From contig NC_135163.1 of NCBI RefSeq assembly GCF_050948215.1, positions 992,001 through 1,056,000 on the forward strand: a DNA stretch of 64,000 nucleotides. The letters run 5' to 3'. Below are positions 32,101-42,903 of this stretch, in pieces. Source of the stretch: Halictus rubicundus (lineage: Eukaryota > Arthropoda > Insecta > Hymenoptera > Halictidae). Every line of letters starts with the position of its first letter. Within the stretch, counting starts at the first letter, position 1. The notes under the pieces were generated by a model that worked only from the letters and a program-made list of their open reading frames with translations, had not been told where the DNA came from and searched no databases. The translations under genes and the position numbers were made by a program.

Positions 32101-32965
32101 AGTTCATACAGCTTATGTAAATGAAAATACGGAATGTAGTGACATCTTCCTTGATGTATGTGACGAATATGTAGCAAGGTATCAAATTATCATAAATAAA
32201 CACTCGTTACTTATTCAATTAATCAAAAAATGTTTTTCAAAATACAAGATGTTCCAATAATGTTGTACTTGAAAGGGATGGTTTCTGAGGCCATTTCAAG
32301 TATCTCTTCAAGTTTCTGCGCGGCTTTGTTAAAGGAGTTATTAACGAAAAACACGGATCAATCAGAGTGTGGCAACAACGGACGGACTTCGGGTTAACCA
32401 ATGCCATCGCCACGCTCTGCGGGACCTATCACCGAGCCGAAATCCGTCCATTGTAGCCGCACTTTGATTGGTCCGAGTTTTTTGTTAATAACTCCTTAAC
32501 AAAGCCGCGGAGAACATTTTCGTAAAGGAAAAAATTACTTCAAATGATCTCAGAAAGTACATTTTTGTGTCACCCTGTATATTATATCAAAGGAGCTTGA
32601 CAAATTATTTTTTGTTGTCTACTTTTCGAGATATTGATTTATCCTGTATATAAAACTATATATAAATATTATAACAATGTTAAAATTTTATACATAGTGG
32701 CGCTGAGGATGAACACGGATACCTTTGGGATAGATACTATGGAGTGTCTTTGGCCAAGTTCCATCATTCCGATACTGTGAATTCTATTGCCTTCAATCCA
32801 CGTGATCCTGAAATGTTAGTTACAACAAGCGATGATTGTACCGTTAAAATTTGGCGTAGTCGATCTGTAGTGCATAAATTAGGCCTAGTTCAATCCGTCG
32901 TTCAAACCGCGCGGTCCAACAATCCGTCGTACAAACCGCGCGGTTTCCTCCGTTTCTTACGCTAG
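26110..32965 (+). CDS. Fbxw5: F-box/WD-repeat protein 5
   Basis: Nine coding exons: 26110-26401, 30295-30452, 30619-30805, 30889-31081, 31161-31295, 31381-31499, 31564-31894, 31969-32178, 32698-32965; 630 residues. The F-box is at residues about 40-85 (YIPDSILLNIFQYLTPKELI, then WHRVSYDGLLWKDLF). WD repeats follow (HVSFSHNGEMFATCSRDGCI; HVIDLHGHIVGMRLSPDHRY; SGAEDEHGYLWDRYYG; TTSDDCTVKIWRSR), separated by a variable acidic linker (residues about 320-400). FBXW5 is a substrate receptor of cullin ubiquitin ligases. Upstream context fits a start at 26110. The first intron is 3.9 kb and full of repeats. The C-terminus has a small internal duplication (PSV/SYK ... PRG) coded by CCGTCGTxCAAACCGCGCGGT twice. 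AATAAA at 33141-33146. Confidence 0.92.
26777..28287 (-). pseudogene. tRNA-like sequence (tRNA pseudogene or SINE head) split by a LINE
   Basis: Reading on the minus strand, 28287-28269 joined to 26843-26777 resembles a tRNA: near A-box TGGTGCAGTAGC, near B-box GGTTTGAAACC, partly pairing ends (GCTCCGG with CCGGGCC), then a run of T (26776-26766), the Pol III terminator. The anticodon arm is not convincing, so a tRNA-derived SINE or decayed tRNA is likelier than a working gene. Confidence 0.45.
26844..28252 (-). mobile_element. 5'-truncated LINE insertion with a 16-bp target duplication
   Basis: The 16-bp target duplication CAGTCAGAGACCATAG is at 26828-26843 and 28253-28268. The insert, 1,409 bp on the minus strand, encodes the C-terminal third of a non-LTR reverse transcriptase: around 28210 NLRLNPAKCETILFRKP, then a frameshift, then 27915-27376 with RPIISYAAPMWW and IRIFERKCLRACNRLYR. 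The rest is 3' UTR ending near 26844. Jockey/I-type clade by motif, not certain. Dead copy in FBXW5 intron 1. Confidence 0.85.
28750..28772. repeat. (TC)n microsatellite
   Basis: About 11 CT units in FBXW5 intron 1. Confidence 0.9.
29239..29480. repeat. Two-copy tandem of an about 121-bp unit
   Basis: Units starting near 29241 and 29362 share ATTGGATYSGCYATTTTRTT and the run GAAAATTTCAAATTCAGATT, with a partial third near 29450-29480 (GGCCATTT). Looks like a small satellite-type duplication inside FBXW5 intron 1. Confidence 0.65.
29586..29836. mobile_element. Hairpin MITE in FBXW5 intron 1
   Basis: Arms TTTTAGGGCGGGTGAAGGGC ... CACACAAACTCACTCTGAAAT and, inverted, from the other end TTTAGGGCGGGGGAGGGGCT ... 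ACACAAACTTACTCTGAAAT. About 80-bp imperfect arms. Non-coding. Confidence 0.65.
32245..32577. mobile_element. CAGGGTG-type MITE in FBXW5 intron 8
   Basis: Right end on the minus strand reads CAGGGTGACACAAAAATGTA; the left end is degenerate (CAAGATGTTCCAATAATGTT). The arms also share GCGGCTTTGTTAAxGAGTTATTAAC (read inverted). Flanking TA on both sides. No coding sequence. Confidence 0.65.
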
Positions 32966-33146
32966 AAATACGAAATAGGAACAAACATCCTAAATCCTCT
33001 AATCCAGATTTTCCAAACAGTAACGACTATTTTTGGAAATGTGTCCAAAAAGATTTTGTTTACATAAGTCCATTTTCCCTTATTAAACTTGTGATATATT
33101 AGTATTTTTATGAAGTTATTATTTCCAAATTTTATTTTTAAATAAA

Positions 33147-34920
33147 GTAAAATTTTTGAAATCACTTTAGTATATGTCTAAGTACCTACCTGTACAACTG
33201 TGTTACTACACCTAAAAGGTTCGCAAAATGAAACTTCATTAACGATTCAGAGGAAGATTTATTCTTTTATGTAACTGTTTATTAGAATTAAAATACTTAT
33301 AATTTTTTTAATAATTTAATAAGCGCATACAAAAACTTTTATCGTTCTTCTTAAGACTGAATCTTTTTTATTCGTAATTACTCTCTCCCCTTACATCCTT
33401 ATATCATATGTACACATGGCTTGTTTAACTGACGCCTATTTCTCTTTCATATACTCAAAAGAACAGCTGTTCATTTTACAGCAATGACTGCTAATATCTA
33501 GAAAACACGAAAGGTGTACGCTCCCGCAAATCAATGTGCCACCTCCACATTTTAGAATTATATTTATATGGACGTATAAGAAAATCAGACGAGCCATGTG
33601 TACTTACGAATTACAACTCACATAGATAAAATGTATAAGTTCAAACATTTGTAAGGCAAAAGTGAGAATTTTTTTAAACATTTTCGTGACATATTTTAAT
33701 TGACGATGTTTTCACTTTATATGACTCTTTTGACTAATATCCTAAAATGAATTTAAAAGAAGTTTTGATGGTACACACGTACTGTTAATATTCGCGCAAA
33801 CAAAGTATAAAAAATTGAAATTCTAAGCTTTGGCACAATAATTTCAGATATTTATTTCTATGGAAGTAACAACTTTTATACATTTATATGGTGTATCATC
33901 AGAACTGTACAAATATCTAGTCTAATTATGTGTATTCAAATAAAGAAAAATATATTATAGATTAAAATTAAAACAGTGTTCCAACATCCATTTACATCCC
34001 ATAAAGTTATTCAAAATAAAGATGCTTTATTGATAATGGAATACAAGATGTTAAACATTACTGTAGTCGAATGAAAAATTAATAAAAAGAAATTTTCTGT
34101 TACAAATATTTAACATGTATACACACTTATAAGATACTATTTATACAGGAGAAGGAATACAGCTATACTAGAGACAAATAATAAATACATAAACAAAACC
34201 TATGCAAAATTTTTTAGAATTTACACTAATTTTAAATGACATTTTTAGTGTACTCGAAAGCGTGAATAAGTTCTTCAAATTTTTAGAGTGATGCAATTGT
34301 GTCAGATGATTTTATTACTTTCAAAACAGCTAGGACATAATGTGCATGCATTACCTGACCTATATCATAAGAACTATAAATTTGTCTAATCAAACAAAAA
34401 AAAACATGCACATATATATATGTATCAATGCATATATGTATATGCAGCTACAACAATTTAAAGATTACTAGTTATTATTGCGAAAATTTGTTTCAACTTA
34501 ACTTTTTATGCAAATATTAGATAATGTAACGTGAATTGATTTTAGAATAAAATTCTATAGTATCTTTTCATGTTTTCTTTTTATGTAATAACAATGATAT
34601 GTCCTACTAATATTTTTTTACTTGGAATAAAAATATTTGAAAAGTTGCTTGCAGTACTAACTTGAACAGGTTAATGTCAATCATGTCAAATATTAACAAT
34701 ACAATTGCTTTCAAAATTGTAATATTTTCATTTGAATTTCCTGGAAAATTAAGTATTTACGAGGTAGCGTATAATTAATATGAATCAGTATAAAATAGTA
34801 CGAATTAGAAATGACATACCTATTCTCCATCTCTTTCTTCTAATTAACATTGACACAAGAAATATACAGGTAATGCATTTGACTCCATACGGGAAAATTA
34901 TTTAAGCCACAAATGTAAGT
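33147..34920. other. Convergent 3' UTR / spacer between FBXW5 and PPP1R11
   Basis: AT-rich, no gene seen. Probably includes the 3' UTR of PPP1R11 (minus strand). Confidence 0.4.
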
Positions 34921-37900
34921 TTATATGGACGCACTTGCTATTGTTTCTGCAAGAGGAGTAAACAAATATTCAAAATATTTTTGTTCATCGTTTAATTTAT
35001 ATATAAAGGGTACAGAGTGTTCAGCTCAACGATTTTTTATAGGGGAATTATATTTTTACAATTTTTATATTTGCAATTTGTTGAATATCGAGACCTGATG
35101 ACTTTTTGTTTCAAGCAGTTTGTTCCCACATTACCAGAACTGCATGAAAAATCGTGGTGACCATTACACTGAACACCCTGTACATTTGATCCTGATATAA
35201 TTTATATTGTAAAATAATCTTACCAGGGTTAGAAGTAATTCCTTCCTTGGGAGGCTCTTTATTGTGTGGCAAAGCTTTTTTATGAGCATCCTTGGGACCA
35301 TTACAATGTTCGCATTCATCATCACTATCCTCTGAACTACTTTCACCGAATTTCTTTGGTTTTTCATATATGCAACAACCTAAAATATTAGGACGTTAAT
35401 AACTAATGAAAGGGATCCTGAGAGAAAAAGACAAGGAATTACAGGCACAAACTTAGTTTAATAAAATCGAACATTCCAGGTAGAACCAATTGTATAAATT
35501 AGTAAGGAACGTAGGCATACCTGAACACTTAATGAGGGCGCAGGGGGGAGATGACAGGCAGAAATTATTAGCCAGAGGTAGATGCGGAAATTCAGAAGAA
35601 AATAACAAATATTGGACAAAGGAAACAGAAAGAAGATGCAGATTATGTGAAAGAAAACCAGGTATGTTGAAACATCTGATAGAGGACTGCCTACAGTCAG
35701 AAAGGCTGGAATGTAGCATAGAAAAAGTGTTGGAAGGAATGACAAACAAGGGAATAATAGAATGGATAAGAAGACTAGACAAGAAAGTTAAAAAGAAATT
35801 ACGACAATAATGTAGGACAACGGAATCATAAAGTTTTACATTGTGAGTGATAATTGAATTATGTAAGCAAACCAAGTCCTTTTTGGGGCTATTGAGGCTG
35901 AAAATAAACCAAAGAAAATAAATAATGGAAGGTAAAAGTGCATGTAACTTACATTTAGATTTCTTTTTATTCATATGTTCATTATCCACAGTTCCCTGAG
36001 TCCACTGGACCTTTTTATTAGATTTTGGTTTCCTAAGTCGAAGACGGACGGTTGGAACATCCTAAAAAGAAATATTCGAATAATTATTATCTTTCATATT
36101 TGAAGATTAATTAAGAGTATACACGTAGTAAATTACACACATGTGTACCATAATGTACTAATTTTTTCCGGAATTGTATATAAAAATGCATATAGTTCTT
36201 ATTCTACAATAACAGCTACACTATAATTATTCTGTAAACATTATAACCTAGTAAAATTTATATCATTAAAACATATAATTGTCCATTTTAAAAGAATAAT
36301 CTTTTTCTATTGCACAATTTTAGCTTTTTTCAAAGCTTGTATTTTATCATCAGAATAGTTCAAAATGTTTTTTAATATCTCATCGGTATGCTGTCCCAAT
36401 ATAGGGGGTGCTAATCTAACTTTGTTTGTGGCGTAACTATATGTCACAGGGGGACCAACAAGTTTAACTTTTTCTCCAGAGGAATGTTCCATGTCTTGTA
36501 CCATTTTTGTATGCTTTACATGTGGATCTTCGAAAACCTATAAAATTGTTTTGCATGAAGATATTATCAAGATATTGGAAATACAAACAGTTATTACTTT
36601 ATACCTGTCCTATTGTATTTATTGGACCATATGGAAAAGAAGCACCATCGAATATAACTGACCAATCTTTATTACTTTTCTTTTTGAACTGCCTTCTAAG
36701 AATGTCTAATAATTCATCTCTATTTTGTACTCTAGCAGTATTATCTTTAAATTTATCATTCTCAAACAATTCTATTAATTGCATTCTTTTAAGCAATTCT
36801 AAAAATTGTGCATTACTTCCTGTTCCAACTGTCATATACCCATCTTCTGTAGGAAAAGCTTCATAGGGTACTATACTTTCATGCTCAGAACCCCATCGTA
36901 CTGCTTCCTTATTGGCGTTCAGGTAATTTGAACCGATATTTATTAAACTAGCAACTTGTGTTGCCAATAGATTACACTGTATCCATTGTCCACTATTAGT
37001 TTTCATTCTTTGATACAATGCTGCCATTATAGCACCATGAGCATATAAGCCTGTTGCTAAATCTGTTACTGCTACTCCAACCTTACATGGTGGTCCATCC
37101 TTGGGACCTGTTATATGCATTAAACCTCCTACCGAAGCTGCGATTACATCATACCCTGGCCTACTTGAATAAGGACCTTCATATCCATAACCAGTCAAAG
37201 AGCAGTATATAAGATGTGGTGCTACCTTAGAAATGTCTTTATATCCTAGACCAAACTTACTTAATTTTCCAGGAACATAATTCTCTACCAAAACATCCGA
37301 CTTCTTTGCCAATTCATATATGATATCTTTACCTTCTTTTAAATCAATGCATATACTCTTTTTATTTCTGTTAACACTAAGGAAATAAACAGAATCCCTT
37401 GTTCCTTTAACAAATGGAGGGCCCCAATTTCTTGCTTCGTCTCCACTAACAGGTCTCTCAATTTTCAAAATTTCTGCCCCAAGATCACCAAGAATCATAG
37501 TGCAATAGGGACCTGCGACGATTCTTGTCAAATCCAAAACTCTAACACCTTCTAGAGGTGACCTATTATCTTCGGCAGTTGTGCACAGAGCCCTTTTGTT
37601 CTTTGTGTCACTTAATAAAGGTTTGATTGTATTTATTAAATTATGGCTGGATAAAGGTTTTTTCTTTGCAGTGTATTTGAATAAAGAAGCAAACATATTG
37701 TATATATGTTATAGTAATTGTTGTTTTCACAAATAATTTTCACTATGCTCACTGCACTAAGGATTTTCAGATACAGAAAACTTGTGAATTAATTTGCCAT
37801 GGTGTTTTTTATAAAGTTTTGTCAGAAGAATCGAAATAAAAAGAACAAAAACCTTATGCTTTATCGTTCAACTTATGAAATCACGAAAAATGCGTACCTA

Positions 37901-38045
37901 CGGGGTACATATTCACATATTTGCTATCATATCAGAATAATGACGTAGTGGATAATGAATAAAAACATACCTGGGATACCGAATCTGTGACATCCGTCTC
38001 CAAAACAGTTTCTGTTTGAGTTTGATTAACCGATTGTTCAGACAT
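34921..38045 (-). CDS. PPP1R11: Protein phosphatase 1 inhibitory subunit 11 (inhibitor-3)
   Basis: Four exons on minus: 37971-38045, 35953-36061, 35224-35379 and 34921-34946; 121 residues (the vertebrate protein is similar in size). The conserved core is unmistakable: VRLRLRKPKSNKKVQWTQGT with the PP1-docking KVQW motif, TVDNEHMNKKKSKCCCIYEK, PKKFGESSSEDSDDECEHCN. The last exon codes only ETIASASI before the stop. PPP1R11 binds and restrains PP1 catalytic subunit; the vertebrate protein has also been reported to have ubiquitin-ligase activity through its Cys-rich part. Intron 1 contains the complete SUGCT-like gene, and intron 2 a LINE fragment on the opposite strand. The first exon lies 670 bp from the RBM18 start, so the two genes probably share a divergent promoter. 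Confidence 0.9.
35412..35921 (+). mobile_element. LINE 3' fragment (RT C-terminus) in PPP1R11 intron 2
   Basis: The frame 35490-35810 carries a non-LTR reverse-transcriptase tail: RGRCGNSEENNKYW, then the Cys/His cluster RRCRLCERKPGMLKHLIEDC. It ends in an A-rich tail (GAAAATAAATAATGG). A possible target duplication TAATGRAAGG flanks it (about 35404 and 35927). Strongly 5' truncated. Confidence 0.7.
36307..37696 (-). CDS. SUGCT: Class III CoA-transferase, SUGCT (succinyl-CoA:glutarate CoA-transferase) type
   Basis: Two exons: 36605-37696 and 36307-36537, phase 0 junction, 440 residues. The N-terminal about 45 residues are basic and Ser/Thr-rich, suiting a mitochondrial presequence. The CaiB/BaiF fold follows: PLEGVRVLDLTRIVAGPYCT, LGDLGAEILKIERP, GDEARNWGPPF, and SSRPGYDVIAASVGGLM, which holds the expected catalytic Asp. 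Then GTGSNAQFLELL and a C-terminal GPINTIGQVFEDPHV stretch across the junction. SUGCT moves CoA between succinyl- or HMG-CoA and glutarate in lysine/tryptophan breakdown. The whole gene sits in the first intron of PPP1R11 on the same strand. Confidence 0.88.
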
Positions 38046-38715
38046 CGTTGATCTTTCCATTTCTAGTCGAGCTTCTTCGAGATAGTGCCGCGAAACTACA
38101 TATAATCACTGCGCCGTGATTTAATATTGCGGATACTTTCAGGTTACTTCATACTGTCATCATTCGTAATCCGATAAAAGCGACGCCATGTTTGATATTG
38201 GTATGAAACTGTTTATGCACTGACTACATTTAATACAATCGTGAACATGTTGTTCAGTTCGTGACTCAAGGAAACGTGATTGTTTAAAAATGTGTCCATG
38301 TACATTTCACAATTTTCTTTATAATTACTTTCGCATATAAAGAATAATATATTTAAAACTGAAATTGTTGACGATAACAAAAATTTCGTTGTCGTTGTAG
38401 AATGTATGAATGAATATGCAACTTTATGTTTAGTATTTAATAGAAAATGTGAAAATTATTTGCGGCGAACGGAAATTATTTTGAAAACAGTTCTCGCACC
38501 GTTTATAAATATTGCCCGTACGGATGAACAATTTGCTAAACTGCCGCGGTGGTGACTGTGTTAATATATACATATGTAGTCTGCTGTACTTGTAAGATTT
38601 CCTATAAATACTCAAAGACTAATGCCTAATTTTCCACGGAAACACATATTGAGATCAATATCGGCAACTAAGGCTTCATAGTATTAATTTGATACCATTT
38701 ATAGACTTAACTGAC
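38046..38715. promoter_or_regulatory. Putative divergent promoter, PPP1R11 / RBM18
   Basis: 670 bp between two start codons pointing away from each other. No TATA box can be assigned with confidence. Part must be 5' UTR. Confidence 0.45.
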
Positions 38716-40795
38716 ATGGAGGTAAGCATTTCTTCGCGTTTCAATCGCACGAAGGTTATACGATCATATTTAAAGTCCATCGAACGTTTCAAATATGACT
38801 GTATCGACGACCTGTTCATACGTTTATTTTACTTGCAGCCAGTTAATAAAGTTCCTTTGCCATTAGAACCAATAAAGTCAAATCAGGTGGAAGACAGGAG
38901 GTTGTGGGTGGGCAATTTAGATTTAAGAATTAATGAGTAAGTATTTACTTGGATTATTTCTAATAAGAGAAGGTCATTATTAGGAGAGAAGCTTTCTAAT
39001 ACAGAAGTGTTTCACATCGTAAGAGCCAAAAAACATAAATATACAGTAGGTTCCCGCTCATTGCAGTCCAGATGAAGTACTCGTTCTTTATAGGAACTTT
39101 GTTCGTTGCATTTTGTTTGTGCAAGGTGGGAAATGTAGCTCGTCATTAGTAGAAATTGTAATTTTGTAGATGTGTTGCAAGTTGCGTGGTAACTGTTTCT
39201 TTATATTGCTATATGCACATATTGATTGTTGGGAAGTTATAGGTGGGAAATCTTATACGATTGATTGGAGTCCTATTTCATTGCAAAAACCTTGGATCTT
39301 GCCTGCAATTCTGGTCCTATTTCCATGCAACAAGCGAGTACCTACTATATTATAACATCATATAAAAGGCACTTATCCTGATTATGACTTCACCTTCAAG
39401 GGAAAGTCCCAGGTGTTATGCTAATTCCTTAACAAGTTCTTACAGAGTTAGAAAACTAAAAATACCAATGGTACAATGTACCAATTTGATGACAGATGAC
39501 CAGTTGTTATGCTTTGACTTATATCTTCTTTTATGAATCAATATTAAAGTTCTACTTATATCTATTTTTATAATGTTCAGTGTAATACCTGGGCAGTTCT
39601 ACTTGTTCGTTAAAGCTATATAGCATATTGTTTTACTTTCAAAAACTATATTTTTATACAATGGAAAAAATCTGAAAAAACTAACTCTTTATCTGTCAAC
39701 TGGTACCAACTCCTAAAACTCGTCCAAAAACATGGAACTATTGAAAAGTTCGACCTCCTATTCCACCGGTCAGGTCCACAAGCCGGTCAACCAAGAGGAT
39801 ATGCATTTGTTACATACAAGACAGTTCAAGACGCAGAAACAGCCAAAGATGCTCTGCATAACTTGAAAGTAGGAGCAAAAAATATTATTGTTAGATGGGC
39901 TCATAGTGTAACAGAGGTAACTAGTAAAGCATTATACAGTAGAATCCCGTTTATTATGACTGGAAATCCGGAAAATCCGTTAACAACATAAATAATACAA
40001 ATACATTTTATTTATTGCACATTTTATGTATTTTATTTATTGCACATTTTATGTATTTTATTTATTGCACATTTTATGTATTTTATTTATTGCACATTTT
40101 ATGTATTTTATTTATTGCACAAATATTGTTAGTATGAAGCAAAAGATATATACATACTATAAGTTTAATTTAGTTAGAATGTTGTGAAGAAGTCTATGAG
40201 CTTCTTTTGTGTTAGATCTAAGTGACATTAACGAGCTGCACGGTCTCATAGATACTTTACCATCATGAGTTCATTCTGTTCTGAGTTGCGGACTCAGGAT
40301 ATTAATCCATTAGTGGATAAAAAAAAAGACAGGGATTATTTTTGGCAATCCGGACAAAACGGGATTCTACTGTGATTGTTATCTTTCTTTTAATAAAAAT
40401 AATATAATACCATATCTCCTTTCATAAAGCCTGATATAGACAAACCAAAGCCAAAAATAGATATACCTGCTTTAGCTGGAGCAAAGAAGGAAGATAAAAG
40501 AATAAGGTAAAGTAAACAGGAAGAAAGAAATTTGTTAATAAATGTTTTTTCGACTTTTTAAATATAACTTCTTTTCTGCAGTCGTGAAACTGCAATTCAA
40601 GCTATAGAGGCCAAACTGAAACTGATGAAAGAGTCGGAAGAAGAATTCGAACTAAACAAACCTTTAAATGGATCGCCTGTAATACACTTGTATCAAAAAC
40701 CAGAAAATCCAAAACCGTCCACATCAGCTCGTTATCATAATCGAAGTCATCATCATAACAATAAGCCATATAATCGTTATAAACCAAGAAGATAA
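38716..40795 (+). CDS. RBM18: RNA-binding motif protein 18
   Basis: Five exons: 38716-38721, 38839-38936, 39703-39916, 40430-40506 and 40582-40795; 202 residues. The first coding exon has just two codons (ATG GAG). One RRM covers residues about 20-105: RNP2 is LWVGNL, RNP1 RGYAFVTY, closed by NIIVRWAHS, with the family-specific YQLLKLVQKHGTIEKFDLLF and FHRSGPQAGQPRGY. The tail holds AIEAKLKLMKESEEEFEL and ends basic (HNRSHHHNNKPYNRYKPRR). Function in animals is little known. Intron 2 begins with a normal GTAAGT, but the only phase-correct, family-consistent acceptor ends in TG (39701-39702), after a good branch site CTAAC and pyrimidine stretch. Confidence 0.9.
39937..40372. mobile_element. 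Pogo/Tigger-type non-autonomous element in RBM18 intron 3
   Basis: Termini CAGTAGAATCCCGTTTATTA and, inverted from the other end, CAGTAGAATCCCGTTTTGTC; TA precedes the left end. This resembles termini of Tigger/pogo elements. The interior contains a 25-bp minisatellite (40021-40120). Confidence 0.6.
40021..40120. repeat. 25-bp minisatellite, four complete units
   Basis: Units at 40021, 40046, 40071 and 40096, each beginning ATTTTATGTATTTTATTTAT and ending TGCAC, identical; a partial unit precedes. Confidence 0.95.
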
Positions 40796-41384
40796 TTCAA
40801 GTCCAGTTTTTATTTCTTCATATTAATACTAAGAATACAATTTATTTTTACTGATCATCTTTCGTTCCATGACTATAGTTAATATTTATATTTTCTATTT
40901 AAATCACCTATGTGTATTCTGTTTTTTGTACCATAAAATTTTTAGTTGATATTTTGTATCTTTTTCTACTAATCAAACATGATTCCTACAGTGATGCAAC
41001 TATGCATACAATACAAAAGTATCTCGATCTACTGATAATGCAATGCTTAATACGTACACCAACGTACATGTATTTTCATAATCTATGACATCTTTTTGTA
41101 ATAAACGAATGTACACTTTAAATACGCGTCCTTTTATTAAAAAATAAACAGTTTAAGAATCACTTGAAATTTCAGATTTACAAGTTCTATTGTATGTTAG
41201 TTTTATTGTATTCAATACATTGTAGAAGTAATAATAAAAATACGTTTCCTAAAATGTTTGTCTACTAAAGAGCAGGATGCTTAAAGATAAAATACAGATT
41301 CTCTTGGAAGGCAATGAAACACAGCTCAATAAAATAATAAATGATAATTAGTCTTTATAATTATAATTACATTGCTCTTTATAA

Positions 41385-42156
41385 TTACAATTCATTCTTT
41401 TGAGCATACCTCCATTTGCCTCGCATATGATATGGCAGAGGTACTACACCAGGACATGGTACTTGTCCTGGAATTACACATATACAACTTCTTGAACAAC
41501 CATAACCAAAATTTCCGGGATTGTCTTTTACTTGTTTCTTTATACTTTCTTGTTTTAAAACTTCATATGTTTTACCAACTACTTTTATAAGATGTTCCAT
41601 TATATCTTCCTTGGATTTATTATCTACATCAATCAACATAGTTTTCCCATCATCTATAAAATTAACGTAAAATATTAAAATCAGCTGATCAAACAATGAG
41701 ATATACAATAAGTACGCGTCTGTACTTACTATAATAACATTTTATGAAAGGTGTTGGTGTCAAATTTTTGAAAGTAATCACTTGTACATTTGGATTTTTG
41801 TATTGAATTTGTGGTAAATTCCAAAACACGAATTCTCTGTAAACAAATAACATTAGAATTAATATGATCTAAACATGTAGAGATATTATTGATTTGTTTA
41901 ACTTTAATTGTTTTGTATTAAACATTGTAAAAATATATTTTGCATCTCTTTCTATCAGGACTTATGAATTATAAATAGCTTGAATTCGAAGAGAGATATT
42001 TTTATAAACATAACCTCACCTAGTTCCTTTATGATGATCTCCATGCGTATTATAATTAATAGAAAATATTTGTATCTGATCTAATAAAGTTAATCTGCCA
42101 GCATTTAAGTAACCCAATGTTCTTCGTATAGGTGTTCTACCTATCATAAACGGCAT
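41385..42156 (-). CDS. mRpS25: Mitochondrial small ribosomal subunit protein S25 (mS25)
   Basis: Three exons on minus: 42020-42156, 41730-41836 and 41385-41653; 170 residues, as usual for the family. It starts MPFMIGRTPIRRTLGYLNAG and contains FSINYNTHGDHHKGTR, FVFWNLPQIQYKNPNVQVIT and FKNLTPTPFI (thioredoxin-like L51/S25/CI-B8 fold). The C-terminal half includes DVDNKSKEDIMEHLIKVVGK and the conserved Cys pattern CSRSCICVIPGQVPCPGVVP, LPYHMRGKW. It is a component of the mitoribosome small subunit. It is divergent from AlaRS (748 bp between starts) and convergent with RBM18. Confidence 0.92.
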
Positions 42157-42903
42157 TTTGACAGTGTTTTAATAAAATCTACGCATTCGAGAAAAGTGTT
42201 CGTGCCTGATGGCCTCAGCCCAGCTCCGTCTTTACGAAACTCAAACCCCAAATTCTTATCGTAAATTCTCTTTAAACAAAGCTACTTATTTTACATCGAT
42301 ACATGCTAAATAATTTTTCTACTAAATAAAATTCTGTTATTTGCAAGTATATAAACAATGTTTGTATCACATTAATATATATAGATTATTTTATCAGATT
42401 CAAAATTCTGCAATTTTCAACGCGCATGCGTTACACAGTAGTGTTAAATACGTATGTGTTTTTGCGTATATACAGTATACATCCAAACTTAACTATAATA
42501 TGTATGTGTGTATGTTTATACTGACTGTATATATATGTAGAAATTTTTTTCAGTTGCCGGTGCGGACCGCATGCAGATACTTTAAATTCTATTTGTCCCT
42601 TTCTCCTTTGAAAGACATCAGCATAGCCGTCTATCTAACCAGCTGTTTTGATATAAACTTCCGTATCCAGTTCGAAGTAAGTTTTAATTCCACATTATGC
42701 GATTATTTCTAATAACCTTGTAATATTTCTATATTATCAGTATCTGAGAAACTCAAAAAATATATATATGTAGTTTCTAAGTTAACATTATCTTGGTTTT
42801 GTTTTACTTGCACATGTAATATTATTATTTCCATATGCTGTGATTACATTAGAAATTTCAATTATTCTGACCATATTTAGGAGAAGAAAAGGAAAGTAGC
42901 AAT
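42157..42903. promoter_or_regulatory. Divergent promoter mRpS25 / AlaRS, with a non-coding AlaRS exon
   Basis: A donor TTCGAA/GTAAGT at 42676/42677 and an acceptor CCATATTTAG at 42880 suggest a 5' UTR intron in AlaRS, with a non-coding first exon ending at 42676. The frame at 42341-42712 has no recognisable content. Confidence 0.5.

Noticed and set aside
36507..36866. 119-codon plus-strand frame
   Set aside because: Antisense of the SUGCT-type gene.
42341..42712. Frame before AlaRS as a possible mitochondrial presequence exon
   Set aside because: No in-frame join to the AlaRS start exon that avoids stops, and the content (TATG-repeat-derived residues) is not presequence-like; treated as non-coding 5' UTR.
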